The notes: generated by a model not told the origin, from the letters alone. Numbered from the stretch's first letter, positions 1 through 9,483 are shown. The stretch is 64,000 bases of DNA from Gammaproteobacteria bacterium HGW-Gammaproteobacteria-13 (GCA_002840155.1 PGZH01000009.1:223255-287254); one strand, 5' to 3'. Numbers and translations: made by a program.

Positions 1-1001
1 TCGGCACCTCGGTCAAGGCCGAAGTGGACGCCAGTGTGCGTCAGGCCACTGCGCTCAATCACTCGGCTACCCACTTGCTACATGCGGCGCTGCGTCAGGT
101 GCTGGGCGAGCACGTGACTCAGAAGGGCTCGCTGGTCGACAGTCAGCGTCTGCGTTTTGACTTCAGCCACTTTGAGGCGATCACTCCAGCGCAACTGAAA
201 GAGCTGGAAACCATCGTCAACCGTGAAGTGCGCGGCAATAGCGAAGTTGAAACCCTGGAAACCGACATCGAAACCGCCAAGGCCAAAGGTGCCATGGCGC
301 TGTTCGGTGAGAAGTACGGCGATCAGGTGCGTGTACTGAGCATGGGCGGTGACTTCTCTGTTGAGCTGTGTGGTGGCACCCACGTTAAGCGTACCGGCGA
401 TATCGGCCTGTTCAAGATCACCAGCGAAAGCGGTGTGGCGGCGGGCGTGCGTCGTATTGAGGCGGTCACCGGCGCGGCAGCGTTTGCCTATTTGAATGGC
501 GCGGAAGAGCAGCTGAAAGAAGCCGCGGCGCTGGTCAAGGGCAGCCGCGACAACCTGCTGGACAAGCTGGCCGGTGTGCTGGAACGCAACCGTCAGCTGG
601 AAAAAGAGCTAGAGCAGCTCAAGGCCAAGGCCGCCAGCGCGGCGGGCAACGACCTGGCCGGTTCGGCTGTCGACGTCAAAGGCATCAAGGTGCTGACTGC
701 GCGTCTCGACGGTCTGGATGGCAAGGCGCTACTGGCGATGGTCGATCAGCTTAAGAACAAGCTCGGCAGCGCGGTGATCCTGCTCGGCGGCGTGCAGGAC
801 GACAAAATCGTGCTGGTGGCCGGCGTGACCCAGGATCTGACCGCCAAGCTGAAAGCCGGTGAGCTGATGAAGCAGGCGGCAGCGGCCGTCGGCGGCAAGG
901 GCGGCGGTCGCCCGGACATGGCTCAGGGCGGCGGCGTTGATGCAGCGGCTCTCGATGGTGCGCTGGCGTTGGCGGTGACTTTCGCCGAGCAGGGTCTGTA
1001 A
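1..1001 (+). CDS. alaS: Alanyl-tRNA synthetase, C-terminal part (5' truncated by window)
   Basis: The reading frame is open from the first bases (first full codon at position 3) and shows 332 residues of the C-terminal half of AlaRS. Visible are the editing (SAD/AlaX-like) domain with [12 protein letters not shown] (a zinc-binding HxxxH motif) and the CGGTH motif, then a helical segment and the glycine-rich C-Ala domain ending in [12 protein letters not shown]. The enzyme charges tRNA-Ala and hydrolyses mischarged Ser/Gly-tRNA-Ala in the cytoplasm. The catalytic N-terminal domain lies outside the window. It is followed 114 bp downstream by lysC, a common Pseudomonas order. Confidence 0.97.
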   Translation, partial: GTSVKAEVDASVRQATALNHSATHLLHAALRQVLGEHVTQKGSLVDSQRLRFDFSHFEAITPAQLKELETIVNREVRGNSEVETLETDIETAKAKGAMALFGEKYGDQVRVLSMGGDFSVELCGGTHVKRTGDIGLFKITSESGVAAGVRRIEAVTGAAAFAYLNGAEEQLKEAAALVKGSRDNLLDKLAGVLERNRQLEKELEQLKAKAASAAGNDLAGSAVDVKGIKVLTARLDGLDGKALLAMVDQLKNKLGSAVILLGGVQDDKIVLVAGVTQDLTAKLKAGELMKQAAAAVGGKGGGRPDMAQGGGVDAAALDGALALAVTFAEQGL

Positions 1002-1026
1002 ACGCCTGATTCTCCAGATCTACAGC

Positions 1027-1058
1027 CCAAGGCCCGGTATACGCCCGGCGGGCCTTGG
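1027..1058 (+). terminator. GC-rich hairpin after alaS
   Basis: CCAAGGCCC and GGGCCTTGG form a 9-bp stem with further internal pairing, 25 bp after the alaS stop. There is no T-run, so it may be a factor-dependent terminator or an mRNA-stabilising hairpin rather than a classical intrinsic terminator. Confidence 0.4.
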
Positions 1059-1115
1059 CAGGGTATTGAGTTGTATGTTTAATGGGCGCCCTTCACGGGC
1101 TGAGGCGGCTTTGAA

Positions 1116-2354
1116 ATGGCTTTGATCGTACAGAAATTTGGCGGCACCTCCGTCGGCACTGTTGAGCGTATTCAGCAGGTGGCCGCGAAGGTGAAGAAAT
1201 TCCGCGAAAACGGCGATGACATTGTGGTTGTGGTTTCCGCCATGAGCGGTGAAACCAATCGCCTGATCGATCTGGCCAAACAGGTCAGTGATGGTCAGCC
1301 GGTACCGCGTGAACTCGACGTGATGGTCTCTACCGGTGAGCAGGTGACGATTGCCCTGCTGGCCATGGCGCTGATCAAGATTGGCGTGCCGGCGGTGTCC
1401 TATACCGGCAATCAGGTGCGCATCTTGACTGACAGCGCGCACAACAAAGCGCGCATCCTGCAGATCGATGACCAGAAACTACGTGCCGACCTCAAGGCCG
1501 GTCGTGTGGTGGTGGTTGCTGGCTTCCAGGGTGTCGACGAGCACGGCAATATCACCACCCTCGGTCGTGGCGGTTCCGACACCACCGGTGTGGCACTGGC
1601 TGCTGCGCTGAAGGCCGATGAGTGCCAGATCTACACCGACGTTGATGGTGTCTACACCACCGACCCACGTGTGGTGCCGCAGGCTCAGCGTTTGGAAAAA
1701 ATCACCTTCGAAGAGATGCTGGAAATGGCCAGCCTCGGTTCCAAGGTGCTGCAGATTCGCTCGGTGGAATTCGCCGGCAAGTACAACGTCCCGCTGCGCG
1801 TGCTGCACAGCTTCCAAGAGGGGCCGGGCACCCTCATTACCCTTGATGAAGAGGAATCCATGGAACAGCCGATCATCTCCGGCATCGCTTTCAACCGCGA
1901 CGAAGCCAAGCTGACCATCCGTGGCGTACCGGACATCCCGGGCGTGGCGTTCAAAATTCTCGGCCCGATCAGTGCTGCGAACATCGAAGTGGACATGATC
2001 GTGCAGAACGTTGCGCACGATAACACCACCGATTTCACCTTCACCGTGCACCGCAATGACTACACCGCGGCGCAACAGGTGCTGGAAAACACCGCCCGCG
2101 AGCTGGGTGCGCGTGAAGTGATCGGCGACACCAAGATTGCCAAGGTGTCCATCGTTGGCGTTGGCATGCGTTCCCACGCCGGTGTTGCCAGCCGCATGTT
2201 CGAAGCGCTGGCCAAGGAAAACATCAATATCCAGATGATCTCGACCTCGGAGATCAAAGTCTCCGTGGTAATCGAGGAGAAATATCTGGAGTTGGCGGTG
2301 CGCGCCCTGCACACTGCTTTTGAACTGGATGCTCCGGCCCGTCAGGGCGACTGA
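1116..2354 (+). CDS. lysC: Aspartate kinase
   Basis: A 412-residue aspartokinase, which phosphorylates L-aspartate as the first step of the Lys/Thr/Met pathway. KFGGTS is at residues 7-12, the kinase domain runs to about residue 245, and two ACT regulatory domains follow (GVPDIPGVAFKIL and VGVGMRSHAGVASRMFEAL regions), implying feedback inhibition by lysine and/or threonine. The ATG follows an AGGCGG ribosome site. An in-frame ATG at 1860 (residue 249) is preceded by GAAGAGGA and could start a separate ACT-only beta subunit, as in other alpha2beta2 aspartokinases; that part is inference. A terminator-like hairpin follows. Confidence 0.96.
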   Translation: MALIVQKFGGTSVGTVERIQQVAAKVKKFRENGDDIVVVVSAMSGETNRLIDLAKQVSDGQPVPRELDVMVSTGEQVTIALLAMALIKIGVPAVSYTGNQVRILTDSAHNKARILQIDDQKLRADLKAGRVVVVAGFQGVDEHGNITTLGRGGSDTTGVALAAALKADECQIYTDVDGVYTTDPRVVPQAQRLEKITFEEMLEMASLGSKVLQIRSVEFAGKYNVPLRVLHSFQEGPGTLITLDEEESMEQPIISGIAFNRDEAKLTIRGVPDIPGVAFKILGPISAANIEVDMIVQNVAHDNTTDFTFTVHRNDYTAAQQVLENTARELGAREVIGDTKIAKVSIVGVGMRSHAGVASRMFEALAKENINIQMISTSEIKVSVVIEEKYLELAVRALHTAFELDAPARQGD

Positions 2355-2365
2355 GGCATTATCCG

Positions 2366-2396
2366 AAAGGCGCGGTTTATCCCGCGCCTTTTGTCT
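2366..2396 (+). terminator. Intrinsic terminator after lysC
   Basis: An AAAGGCGCGG/CCGCGCCTTTT inverted repeat with a short loop is followed by a T-rich tail (TTTTGTCTTTTT) immediately after the lysC stop. Confidence 0.8.
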
Positions 2397-2415
2397 TTTT
2401 GGTTGGCATGAGCAG

Positions 2416-2444
2416 GAACTTTCTTTCTGCTCACACTAGTCAAT
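2416..2444 (+). promoter_or_regulatory. Candidate AlgU/RpoE-type promoter of rsmA
   Basis: GAACTT (2416-2421) is followed after 17 bp by GTCAA (2439-2443), resembling the AlgU consensus GAACTT-N16/17-TCNNA. It lies about 100 bp upstream of rsmA. An AlgU-dependent rsmA promoter is known in P. aeruginosa. This is a pattern match only. Confidence 0.5.
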
Positions 2445-2542
2445 ACTTGGGTGAAGGCTCTGCTTGAGATGTTCGGGGCTGCCACCATTTTCTTTTTTGC
2501 AGACTGCTGTTGTCCTGAACTGATATCCGTAAGGAGAAAGGA

Positions 2543-2728
2543 ATGCTGATTCTGACTCGCCGGGTCGGAGAGACCCTGATGGTGGGTGACGAAGTCACTG
2601 TCACCGTGTTGGGCGTTAAAGGTAATCAGGTGCGCATTGGCGTTAACGCGCCGAAAGAGGTTGCCGTGCACCGCGAAGAAATTTACCAGCGCATCCAGAA
2701 AGAGAAAGGCGAAGAACCAAGCCACTAA
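2543..2728 (+). CDS. rsmA: Carbon storage regulator RsmA/CsrA
   Basis: A 61-residue CsrA-family RNA-binding protein with the typical start [10 protein letters not shown] and the conserved [29 protein letters not shown] core. It is a dimeric post-transcriptional regulator that binds GGA motifs in 5' leaders and is sequestered by RsmY/Z-type sRNAs. The ATG follows a strong AAGGAGAAAGG site. The gene lies between lysC and tRNA-Ser, the usual Pseudomonas place. Confidence 0.97.
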   Translation: MLILTRRVGETLMVGDEVTVTVLGVKGNQVRIGVNAPKEVAVHREEIYQRIQKEKGEEPSH

Positions 2729-2790
2729 TTTTTATCGAAATTTTGGCTTTGCAAACGGGGAAAACATGGTTATCATGCGCCCCGTGTTGC

Positions 2791-2881
2791 GGAGAGGTGG
2801 CCGAGTGGCCGAAGGCGCTCCCCTGCTAAGGGAGTACATCTCAAAAGGGTGTCGGGGGTTCGAATCCCCCCTTCTCCGCCA
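2791..2881 (+). tRNA. tRNA-Ser (GCT)
   Basis: 91-nt class II tRNA with encoded CCA. The acceptor stem is GGAGAGG/CTTCTCC, the anticodon loop is CTGCTAA with anticodon GCT, there is a long variable arm, and the T-arm is GGGGGTTCGAATCCCCC. Confidence 0.96.
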
Positions 2882-2933
2882 TTATTTAGTGCTGTAGGCG
2901 TTGATTTAGAAGTCTACAGTGCAAGCGTTACAT

Positions 2934-3010
2934 GCACTCATAGCTCAGCTGGATAGAGTACTCGGCTACGAACCGAGCGGTCGGAGGTTCGAATCCTCCT
3001 GAGTGCACCA
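2934..3010 (+). tRNA. tRNA-Arg (ACG), copy 1
   Basis: 77-nt cloverleaf with encoded CCA: acceptor GCACTCA/TGAGTGC, anticodon loop CTACGAA (anticodon ACG), T-loop GGTTCGAATCC. It is identical in sequence to the copy at 3113-3189. Confidence 0.96.
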
Positions 3011-3060
3011 AATCGGAATGGCTTGCAGCTGAGTGCACCAAATCGGAATGGCTTGCAGCG
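3001..3060 (+). repeat. 30-bp tandem duplication of a tRNA 3' end
   Basis: Positions 3001-3030 and 3031-3060 differ only in the last base. The unit contains the last 10 nt of tRNA-Arg (GAGTGCACCA) plus 20 nt of downstream spacer, so the tRNA 3' tail occurs twice behind copy 1. Confidence 0.9.
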
Positions 3061-3112
3061 ATGCAGGCCATTTTGTTTCAGCCAGCGGTGATCTGGTTAA
3101 AAAGCGCCAATT

Positions 3113-3189
3113 GCACTCATAGCTCAGCTGGATAGAGTACTCGGCTACGAACCGAGCGGTCGGAGGTTCGAATCCTCCTGAGTGCACCA
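3113..3189 (+). tRNA. tRNA-Arg (ACG), copy 2
   Basis: Second identical 77-nt tRNA-Arg(ACG), about 100 bp after the first and immediately before an intrinsic terminator, so the Ser-Arg-Arg tRNAs probably form one transcription unit. Confidence 0.96.
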
Positions 3190-3196
3190 AACAAGA

Positions 3197-3226
3197 AGGG
3201 CCTGCAGCGATGCAGGCCCTTTTTTA
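3197..3226 (+). terminator. Intrinsic terminator of the tRNA cluster
   Basis: AGGGCCTGCA-GCGA-TGCAGGCCCT stem-loop followed by TTTTTTATT. Confidence 0.9.
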
Positions 3227-3288
3227 TTGTGCGGCGTTTATAGCCGTCACCGGCGGGTTGTCGCTGTGCGACGTTAAATTCGCTGGAT

Positions 3289-3789
3289 TTAGCGTTTGGC
3301 CTTGCCTTTGACGCAGCCGGCTTCATCAAAGCTGACGTTGCGCTTGTTGCCTTTCTTACCCTGGTAAACGTAGCGCGTCTGGCCGTTCTGCTCGGTGACC
3401 TTGTCAGGCTTGCCGAGGCTGCTCTCGACATCGCTGCGGCTCATGCCCAGGCGTATCTGCTGCTTGATGATGGCTGCGCGCCGTTCGCTGCTGCTCAGGT
3501 GGTTGCCGCAGCCGTCCTGCTTCACGCCGATCACTGTCAGCTCATAGTCATCTTTTTTCTTCTTGCTCTCGCGACTGGCCTTGCGCGGCTTGGCCAGTGG
3601 CACCGGTTTACCGCTGCCGGGTGTGGGGTTGTAGGCCTGTTGCAAGCTCTGGTTGTGCGCGTCGGGGCAACCCTGGCGGGTAAAAGTGACGTTGCCTTTG
3701 GTGTCTTCGCAGCGAAATACCGTTGAGCTGAGTGTGGGCAGCGGGCAAAGCAGAATGGCGCAGAAAGCTGCGCAGCGCAGTCCATGCAT
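3289..3789 (-). CDS. Small secreted DUF4124-like protein
   Basis: 166 residues from the ATG at 3789, which has a GGAGGA site 6 nt upstream; a longer start at 3819 is possible but lacks one. There is an N-terminal signal peptide (CAAFCAILLCPLPTLSS), then a DUF4124-type segment (VFRCEDTKGNVTFTRQGCP), a Lys-rich linker, and a C-terminal part with GMSRSDVESSLGKPDKV resembling the BamE/SmpA fold that occurs in small envelope proteins. It is probably periplasmic and its function is unknown. It is convergent with the tRNA cluster. Confidence 0.8.
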   Translation of the reverse strand: MHGLRCAAFCAILLCPLPTLSSTVFRCEDTKGNVTFTRQGCPDAHNQSLQQAYNPTPGSGKPVPLAKPRKASRESKKKKDDYELTVIGVKQDGCGNHLSSSERRAAIIKQQIRLGMSRSDVESSLGKPDKVTEQNGQTRYVYQGKKGNKRNVSFDEAGCVKGKAKR

Positions 3790-4111
3790 GGTGCGTCCTC
3801 CGTGACGGTCCATGTGCAAGGGTAGTTCATGCCTTTGTCTGCGCCAGGCGTGCCTTTGCCAATGCCTGGCACGTCGCAGTTACAGATGTGCAGGCGCGCT
3901 TAAGTTTGTCGTGCAAGCGCTTGTTCTAGGATTGTTTTTGTCACATGCAAAGCGCCTGGGCGGTGGTATCATTCGCCGCGTCAGCCCCGCCGGGGCTTGT
4001 GGAAAACCACCATGGACTTACCCAGTAGTTACTCTGAATCTCGATTGTGCAATCACGTGTTGACTGATTGACCCTCCGTGGCGTGCGCTGCCGCTGGGGG
4101 TGGAGCGCGCC
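3790..4111. other. Intergenic region upstream of mgtE
   Basis: About 320 bp between the divergent DUF4124 gene and mgtE. It must hold both promoters. I see short GC hairpins (CAGCCCCGCCGGGGCTTG near 3980) but no recognisable riboswitch or RNA gene. Confidence 0.4.
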
Positions 4112-5554
4112 ATGACTGAAGTAGAAGCAAAAAAACCGCAGGAAAGCCTGCAGCATCGCCTGGCTCAGGTGGTCGAGCTGCTGCATCGGCACAAATTGGT
4201 CGAAGACCTGACTCACCGTCAGGAAGGCCAGCACCACGGTCGGGTGGAAAACCTGGTGCATCGGCAGAACCTCGCCGAATTGCAACGCAAGCTTGATGAG
4301 CTGCACTCCGCCGACGTTGCCCACATTCTCGAAGCCTTGCCGCTTGATGACCGCCTAACTGTCTGGCAGCTGGTCAAGGTTGAGCGCGACGGCGATATCC
4401 TCCTCGAAGTGTCCGACGCGGTGCGCGAAACCCTGCTCGCGGACATGGACGACCATGAAATCCTCGCTGCGGCCAGGGACATGGACGCCGACGAGCTGGC
4501 CGACCTGGCCTCCGAGCTGCCGCGCGATGTTGTGCATGAGCTGATGGAAACCCTCGATGCGCAGCAGCGTGAGCGCGTGCGTTCGGCGTTGTCCTACGAG
4601 GAAGATCAGGTCGGCGCGCTGATGGACTTCGAGATGGTCACCATCCGCGAAGATGTCAGCCTGGAAGTGGTGTTGCGCTACCTGCGTCGCCTCAAGGAGC
4701 TGCCGGGGCACACCGACAAACTGTTTGTGGTCGATTACGACGGCGTGCTCAAGGGTGTGCTGCCGGTCAAGCGTTTGCTGGTCAATGACCCGGAGAAGCT
4801 GGTCAGCGAGGTTATGGCCACCGACCCGGTAAGTTTCCATCCGGATGAGGACGGCTACGACGCCGCGCAAGCGTTCGAGCGTTACGACCTGATTTCTACG
4901 CCAGTGGTGGACAAGAACGGCAAGCTGATCGGCCGTTTGACCATCGATGAAATGGTCGACCTGATCCGTGAGGAGAGCGAAAGCGAAGTCCTCAATATGG
5001 CCGGTCTGCGCGAGGAAGAAGACATCTTCGCCTCGGTGTGGAAATCCCTGCGCAACCGCTGGGCCTGGCTGGCGATCAACCTGGTTACCGCCTTTATGGC
5101 GTCGCGGGTGATCGGTCTGTTCGAGGATTCCATCGAGAAGCTGGTGGCTTTGGCAGCGCTGATGCCGATTGTTGCGGGCATCGGTGGCAACTCGGGTAAC
5201 CAAACCATCACCATGATCGTGCGCGCCATGGCGCTGGATCAGGTCAGTACCGGTAATACCTCGCGGCTGATTCGCAAGGAACTGGGCGTTGGCCTGGTCA
5301 ATGGCATCGTCTGGGGTGGGGTGATTGGCGTGGTGGCCTACCTGCTCTATGACAGCTGGTCGCTGGGCGTGGTGATGACCGCTGCGATGATCCTGAACCT
5401 ACTGTTGGCGGCGTTGATGGGGGTGTTGATCCCCATGACGCTGGTGCGTATGGGGCGTGATCCGGCTTTGGGCGCGAGTGTGATGATCACTGCGGTAACC
5501 GATAGCGGTGGCTTCTTTATCTTCCTGGGCTTGGCCAGCCTGTTCCTGCTTTAG
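4112..5554 (+). CDS. mgtE: Magnesium transporter MgtE
   Basis: 480 residues from the ATG at 4112 (GGTGGAG site 8 nt upstream; a GTG at 4100 is in frame but less likely). Domains in order are the N-terminal MgtE_N helical domain (to about 150), a CBS pair (about 155-280, GVLPVKRLL and LIGRLTIDEMVDLI), a connecting helix, and five membrane segments with the family signature PIVAGIGGNSGNQ. This is a homodimeric Mg2+ channel of the inner membrane, gated by cytosolic Mg2+ through the N and CBS domains. It appears monocistronic. Confidence 0.95.
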   Translation: MTEVEAKKPQESLQHRLAQVVELLHRHKLVEDLTHRQEGQHHGRVENLVHRQNLAELQRKLDELHSADVAHILEALPLDDRLTVWQLVKVERDGDILLEVSDAVRETLLADMDDHEILAAARDMDADELADLASELPRDVVHELMETLDAQQRERVRSALSYEEDQVGALMDFEMVTIREDVSLEVVLRYLRRLKELPGHTDKLFVVDYDGVLKGVLPVKRLLVNDPEKLVSEVMATDPVSFHPDEDGYDAAQAFERYDLISTPVVDKNGKLIGRLTIDEMVDLIREESESEVLNMAGLREEEDIFASVWKSLRNRWAWLAINLVTAFMASRVIGLFEDSIEKLVALAALMPIVAGIGGNSGNQTITMIVRAMALDQVSTGNTSRLIRKELGVGLVNGIVWGGVIGVVAYLLYDSWSLGVVMTAAMILNLLLAALMGVLIPMTLVRMGRDPALGASVMITAVTDSGGFFIFLGLASLFLL

Positions 5555-5728
5555 CGGCCTGCTGGGGTGATGACGCTTTCTCTACAGAAAATGTCTCATT
5601 AGGCTGCTCTGGGTTTGCTTCAAACGCTCGTTTCACGCTAAGGTTCGCCAGCTTTGCCCGGGATCAGTTCCCAGGCGCTCCTATCTAATAATTAACGCAG
5701 CTCACACGTAGCTGGTAATGGAGCCAAG

Positions 5729-5980
5729 ATGACCCCTAGTGAACTCCTCCTCGAGGGTGTCGAGCTCATGCTGTTCGGCCTGGGCACCGTATTTCTCTTC
5801 CTGATTCTATTGGTGCTGATGATCCGCGTGATGTCGTGGGTTATCGAGCGGTTTACCGTGAAAGCGCCAATTCCCGTATCTGTGCCATCAGCAGTCAAGC
5901 CGGCCTCCGACGAGCCGAGCGCTGATGTGCTAGCCGCTATCCAATCCGCTATTCACCAGCACCGCGCCCGCCGCGGGTGA
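5729..5980 (+). CDS. oadG: Oxaloacetate decarboxylase Na+ pump, gamma subunit
   Basis: An 83-residue OadG-type protein with one membrane helix (residues about 13-36, [19 protein letters not shown]), a Pro/Val-rich linker and a short C-terminal tail ending IHQHRARRG; the His in it could ligate zinc. The gamma subunit anchors the biotinylated alpha subunit to the beta subunit in the inner membrane. It is the first gene of oadGAB, 25 bp before oadA. The ATG follows GGAG. Confidence 0.9.
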   Translation: MTPSELLLEGVELMLFGLGTVFLFLILLVLMIRVMSWVIERFTVKAPIPVSVPSAVKPASDEPSADVLAAIQSAIHQHRARRG

Positions 5981-6005
5981 GCCAGGTTCGACAGGGAGCA
6001 TCTGT

Positions 6006-7781
6006 ATGACTGCCGTAAAGAAAGCACTCGGAATTACTGATGTGGTGCTGCGTGACGCCCACCAGTCGATCCTGGCCACCCGCGTGCGCCTGGAAGACAT
6101 GCTGCCGATCGCGCCCAAGCTCGATCAGGTCGGCTTCTGGTCCGTGGAGTCCTGGGGTGGCGCGACCTTCGATGCGTGCATCCGTTACCTGGGTGAAGAT
6201 CCATGGCACCGCATTCGCGAGCTGAAAAAGGCCATGCCTAACACCCGCCAGCAGATGCTGCTGCGCGGGCAGAACCTGCTGGGCTATCGCCATTACGCCG
6301 ATGACGTGGTGGAAAAATTCGTCGAGCGCGCCGCCTTCAACGGCGTTGATGTGTTTCGCGTATTCGATGCGATGAACGATCCGCGCAATCTGCAGACTGC
6401 CCTCAAAGCGGTCAAGCAACTGGGCAAACATGCTCAGGGCACCATTTCCTATACCACCAGCCCGGTGCATACCCTGGAAATGTGGGTCGATCTGGCCAAG
6501 CAGATCGAAGACATGGGCGCCGACTCGGTGGCCATCAAGGACATGGCCGGTATTCTGACGCCCTACACCGCGTTCGAACTGGTGACGCGCCTGAAGGCAA
6601 CCCTGTCGATCCCGATTCATATGCAGTGCCACGCCACTGCTGGGCTGTCGTCTGTGGCCATTCTTAAGGCCGTGGAAGCTGGCATCGACAATGTCGACAC
6701 CGCCATTTCCTCGTTGTCGATGACCTATGGCCATTCGCCGACCGAGTCCGTAGTGGCGATGTTCCAGGGTACTGAGCGCGATACCGGCCTTGATCTGTTG
6801 CTGCTGGAAGAGATCGCCGCCTACTTCCGTGAAGTACGCAAGAAGTACGCGAAATTCGAGGGCAACCTCAAAGGCGTGGACTCGCGCATTCTGGTCGCCC
6901 AGGTGCCGGGCGGTATGCTGACCAATATGGAAGGCCAGCTGAAAGAGCAGGGCGCCCAGGACAAGTTTGATGAAGTGCTGGCTGAGATCCCGCGCGTACG
7001 CGAAGACCTCGGCTTTATCCCGCTGGTAACCCCGACCTCGCAGATCGTCGGCACCCAGGCGGTGATCAATGTGCTGACCGGTGAGCGCTACAAGTCGATC
7101 ACCAAGGAAACCGCCGGCATCTTGAAAGGTGAATACGGCGCAGCGCCGGCGCCGTTCAATAAAGAGCTGCAGGCGCGGGTGCTCGATGGCGCTGAAGCGG
7201 TTACCTGCCGTCCGGCTGATCTGCTTGAAGCCGAAATGGATAAGCTGACTGCCGAACTCAAGGGCATTGCCAAAGAGAAGGGCATCAAGCTTGCTGCCGA
7301 CGAAATCGACGACGTGCTGACCTATGCACTGTTCCCGCAGATCGGTCTGAAGTTTCTGGAAAATCGCGGCAATCCGGCAGCCTTCGAGCCGATGCCGACT
7401 GGTAAGGAAGCCCTTGTTCGTGAAGCCGGAAAACCTGAGGTCTACACCGTTGAGGTGAACGGCAAGTCTTATGTGGTGCAGGTCAATGAAGGCGGTGATA
7501 TCGCAGGGCTCAAGGCTGTCGGCGGCGCGACTTCCGCTGCAGCAGCGGTAGCTGCGCCGGTTGGCGCTGGCGAGCCGCAGAATGCCCCGCTGGCCGGCAA
7601 TATCTTCAAGGTGCTGGTGCAGCCAGGTCAGGCCGTGGAAGAAGGGCAGCTGGTGATCATCCTCGAAGCCATGAAGATGGAAACCGAGATCCGTGCGTTC
7701 AAGGCTGGCACCGTCGGTGCGGTCAACGTCAAGGTCGGTGATGCGGTGGCAGTGGGCGACAGCCTGCTGACCATCGGTTAA
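6006..7781 (+). CDS. oadA: Oxaloacetate decarboxylase alpha subunit (biotinylated)
   Basis: 591 residues. The N-terminal carboxyltransferase TIM barrel opens with [10 protein letters not shown] and has metal-site residues in [12 protein letters not shown] conserved carboxylase domain follows, then an Ala/Pro-rich linker (about 500-525), then a biotinyl domain with EAMKMET, biotinyl-lysine at about 557. It transfers the carboxyl group of oxaloacetate (or possibly pyruvate-derived substrate) to biotin for decarboxylation by OadB. Together with the neighbouring oadG and oadB it forms a Na+-extruding decarboxylase. Confidence 0.95.
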   Translation: MTAVKKALGITDVVLRDAHQSILATRVRLEDMLPIAPKLDQVGFWSVESWGGATFDACIRYLGEDPWHRIRELKKAMPNTRQQMLLRGQNLLGYRHYADDVVEKFVERAAFNGVDVFRVFDAMNDPRNLQTALKAVKQLGKHAQGTISYTTSPVHTLEMWVDLAKQIEDMGADSVAIKDMAGILTPYTAFELVTRLKATLSIPIHMQCHATAGLSSVAILKAVEAGIDNVDTAISSLSMTYGHSPTESVVAMFQGTERDTGLDLLLLEEIAAYFREVRKKYAKFEGNLKGVDSRILVAQVPGGMLTNMEGQLKEQGAQDKFDEVLAEIPRVREDLGFIPLVTPTSQIVGTQAVINVLTGERYKSITKETAGILKGEYGAAPAPFNKELQARVLDGAEAVTCRPADLLEAEMDKLTAELKGIAKEKGIKLAADEIDDVLTYALFPQIGLKFLENRGNPAAFEPMPTGKEALVREAGKPEVYTVEVNGKSYVVQVNEGGDIAGLKAVGGATSAAAAVAAPVGAGEPQNAPLAGNIFKVLVQPGQAVEEGQLVIILEAMKMETEIRAFKAGTVGAVNVKVGDAVAVGDSLLTIG

Positions 7782-7793
7782 GGGAGCGCGGTA

Positions 7794-8930
7794 ATGGAAA
7801 AGCTCCTCAAGCTTTGGCACAGCACTGGCCTGTACCACGTCGAGGTCGGTCAGCTGTTTATGATCGCGGTGTGCATCCTGCTGATCTATCTGGCGATCAA
7901 AAAGGGCTTCGAGCCCCTGCTGCTGTTGCCTATTGGTTTTGGTGGTCTGCTGGCAAATATCCCGGTGGCCAACATGGCCGAGGGTGCGGGCTTCCTGCAT
8001 ATGATCTACGAGGTGGGCTTGCCCACCAGTATCTTCCCGCTGTTGATCTTTCTTGGCGTGGGGGCCATGACCGACTTCGGGCCGATGCTGGCCAACCCCA
8101 AGACCCTGCTGCTCGGGGCTGCGGCGCAGTTCGGGATTTTCGGCACTTTGCTTGGCGCGCTGGCGATCACTGCCCTGGGTATTCCAGGTCTGGAGTTCAC
8201 TCTTAAGGAAGCCGCTTCCATCGCGATTATCGGTGGCGCCGATGGCCCAACCTCGATTTTCGTGACCTCCAAGCTGGCGCCGCATCTGCTCGGGCCGATT
8301 GCCGTGGCGGCCTATGCCTATATGGCATTGGTGCCGTTGATTCAGCCACCGATCATGCGCGCGCTGACCACCAAGGAAGAGCGCGCCATCGTTATGCAGC
8401 AACTGCGCCCTGTGGGTCAGGCCGAGAAGATTATCTTCCCGATTGTGCTGTGTCTGCTGATCGGCATGCTGCTACCTGATGCGGCGCCGCTGATCGGTAT
8501 GTTTGCCCTTGGTAATCTGCTGCGCGAGGCCGGTGTGGTCGAGCGTCTGGCTGATACCTCGCGTAATGCGCTGATCAATATCGTCACCATCTTCCTCGGT
8601 CTGACCGTAGGCTCGAAGCTCTCGGCTGACTCCTTCCTGCAGCTGAAAACCCTGGGCATTCTCAGTCTGGGAATGGTGGCGTTCTGTGCCGGTACGGCTG
8701 CCGGGGTATTGATGGCCAAGCTGATGAACCTGTTCAGTAAGAACAAGATCAACCCGCTGATTGGTTCGGCCGGTGTGTCTGCGGTGCCGATGGCGGCGCG
8801 GGTATCGAACAAGGTCGGCCTGGAAGCCAACCCGCAGAACTTCCTGCTGATGCACGCCATGGGCCCTAACGTGGCTGGGGTAATTGGCTCGGCAGTGGCG
8901 GCGGGTGTGCTGCTCAGCTTTGTTGGCTGA
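7794..8930 (+). CDS. oadB: Oxaloacetate decarboxylase beta subunit (Na+ pump)
   Basis: 378 residues with roughly nine or more membrane helices. The conserved [10 protein letters not shown] motif carries the Asp involved in Na+ binding, and the C-terminal [19 protein letters not shown] motif is also family-specific. It decarboxylates carboxybiotin on OadA and couples this to Na+ export. It lies 12 bp after oadA, with GGGAGCG as ribosome site, and is followed by a strong terminator. Confidence 0.95.
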   Translation: MEKLLKLWHSTGLYHVEVGQLFMIAVCILLIYLAIKKGFEPLLLLPIGFGGLLANIPVANMAEGAGFLHMIYEVGLPTSIFPLLIFLGVGAMTDFGPMLANPKTLLLGAAAQFGIFGTLLGALAITALGIPGLEFTLKEAASIAIIGGADGPTSIFVTSKLAPHLLGPIAVAAYAYMALVPLIQPPIMRALTTKEERAIVMQQLRPVGQAEKIIFPIVLCLLIGMLLPDAAPLIGMFALGNLLREAGVVERLADTSRNALINIVTIFLGLTVGSKLSADSFLQLKTLGILSLGMVAFCAGTAAGVLMAKLMNLFSKNKINPLIGSAGVSAVPMAARVSNKVGLEANPQNFLLMHAMGPNVAGVIGSAVAAGVLLSFVG

Positions 8931-8940
8931 TTGCCGCGCT

Positions 8941-8974
8941 CAATAAAAAACCGCCGAAAGGCGGTTTTTTATTG
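8941..8974. terminator. Bidirectional intrinsic terminator after oadB
   Basis: Perfect palindrome CAATAAAAAACCGCC-GAAA-GGCGGTTTTTTATTG, with an A-tract on one side and a T-tract on the other, so it can end transcription from either side. Confidence 0.92.
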
Positions 8975-9021
8975 CCTGCCATCCCTGGCGGCCACCTTGC
9001 AGGCCGTTGCGGAGCAGCGTT

Positions 9022-9045
9022 AAAAATGGCTCCCGGCCATTTTTT
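9022..9045. terminator. Second terminator-like hairpin between oadB and amrZ
   Basis: AAAAATGGC-TCCCG-GCCATTTTTT: a short stem with A and T tracts on its two sides. Confidence 0.6.
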
Positions 9046-9053
9046 ATTGGCAG

Positions 9054-9081
9054 CAAAAAAACCGGCCTCGGCCGGTTTTTT
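9054..9081. terminator. Bidirectional terminator at the end of amrZ
   Basis: AAAAAAACCGGC-CTCG-GCCGGTTTTTT, 16 bp after the amrZ stop on the minus strand. Confidence 0.88.
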
Positions 9082-9096
9082 CAGGGTGCAGCGCAA

Positions 9097-9414
9097 TCAG
9101 GCTTCTTCTGCGGCCATCTCGGCGTCGTGAGCAATCAATGCCACCAGGGCATTTTGCTGACGGCGCGACAGCTGGCGAAAGCGTTGCAGCAGCTCACGCT
9201 CGTGCAAGGACAGGTCTGGGCTGTCCAGGCGCATATTGAGGTCATCACCCAGAGCGCTTTCCTGGAGCATGCTTTGCTCAAGGCGAGCAATGATCTCCGA
9301 GTTCATGCTGCGGTGATGGTTGCGTGCGACATCCGCAATACGTTCGCGCATGCCATCGGGCAGACGAACTACGAATTTGTCAGCGGTGCGGCTGGAATAG
9401 AGTGCTGGTTTCAT
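9097..9414 (-). CDS. amrZ: AmrZ-type ribbon-helix-helix regulator
   Basis: 105 residues with an N-terminal RHH domain ([27 protein letters not shown] followed by [11 protein letters not shown]) and a C-terminal tetramerisation region with [15 protein letters not shown]. The sequence closely matches my memory of P. aeruginosa AmrZ/AlgZ, which controls alginate, twitching and flagellar motility and c-di-GMP genes. It is divergent from phnC, the same neighbourhood as in P. aeruginosa. The start has little Shine-Dalgarno sequence. Confidence 0.9.
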   Translation of the reverse strand: MKPALYSSRTADKFVVRLPDGMRERIADVARNHHRSMNSEIIARLEQSMLQESALGDDLNMRLDSPDLSLHERELLQRFRQLSRRQQNALVALIAHDAEMAAEEA

Positions 9415-9483
9415 AGGGCGCGTACATTAAACCGGTTAGTTCAGGAAAGCGATACTGGCAATGGGCTATAGGATTGTCACCGG

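Noticed and set aside
5949-8402. Very long minus-strand open frame (817 codons) opposite oadA/oadB
   Set aside because: Shadow of high-GC codon bias; the plus strand holds recognisable OadA and OadB, and the antisense product is His/Gln/Arg-rich with no domain.
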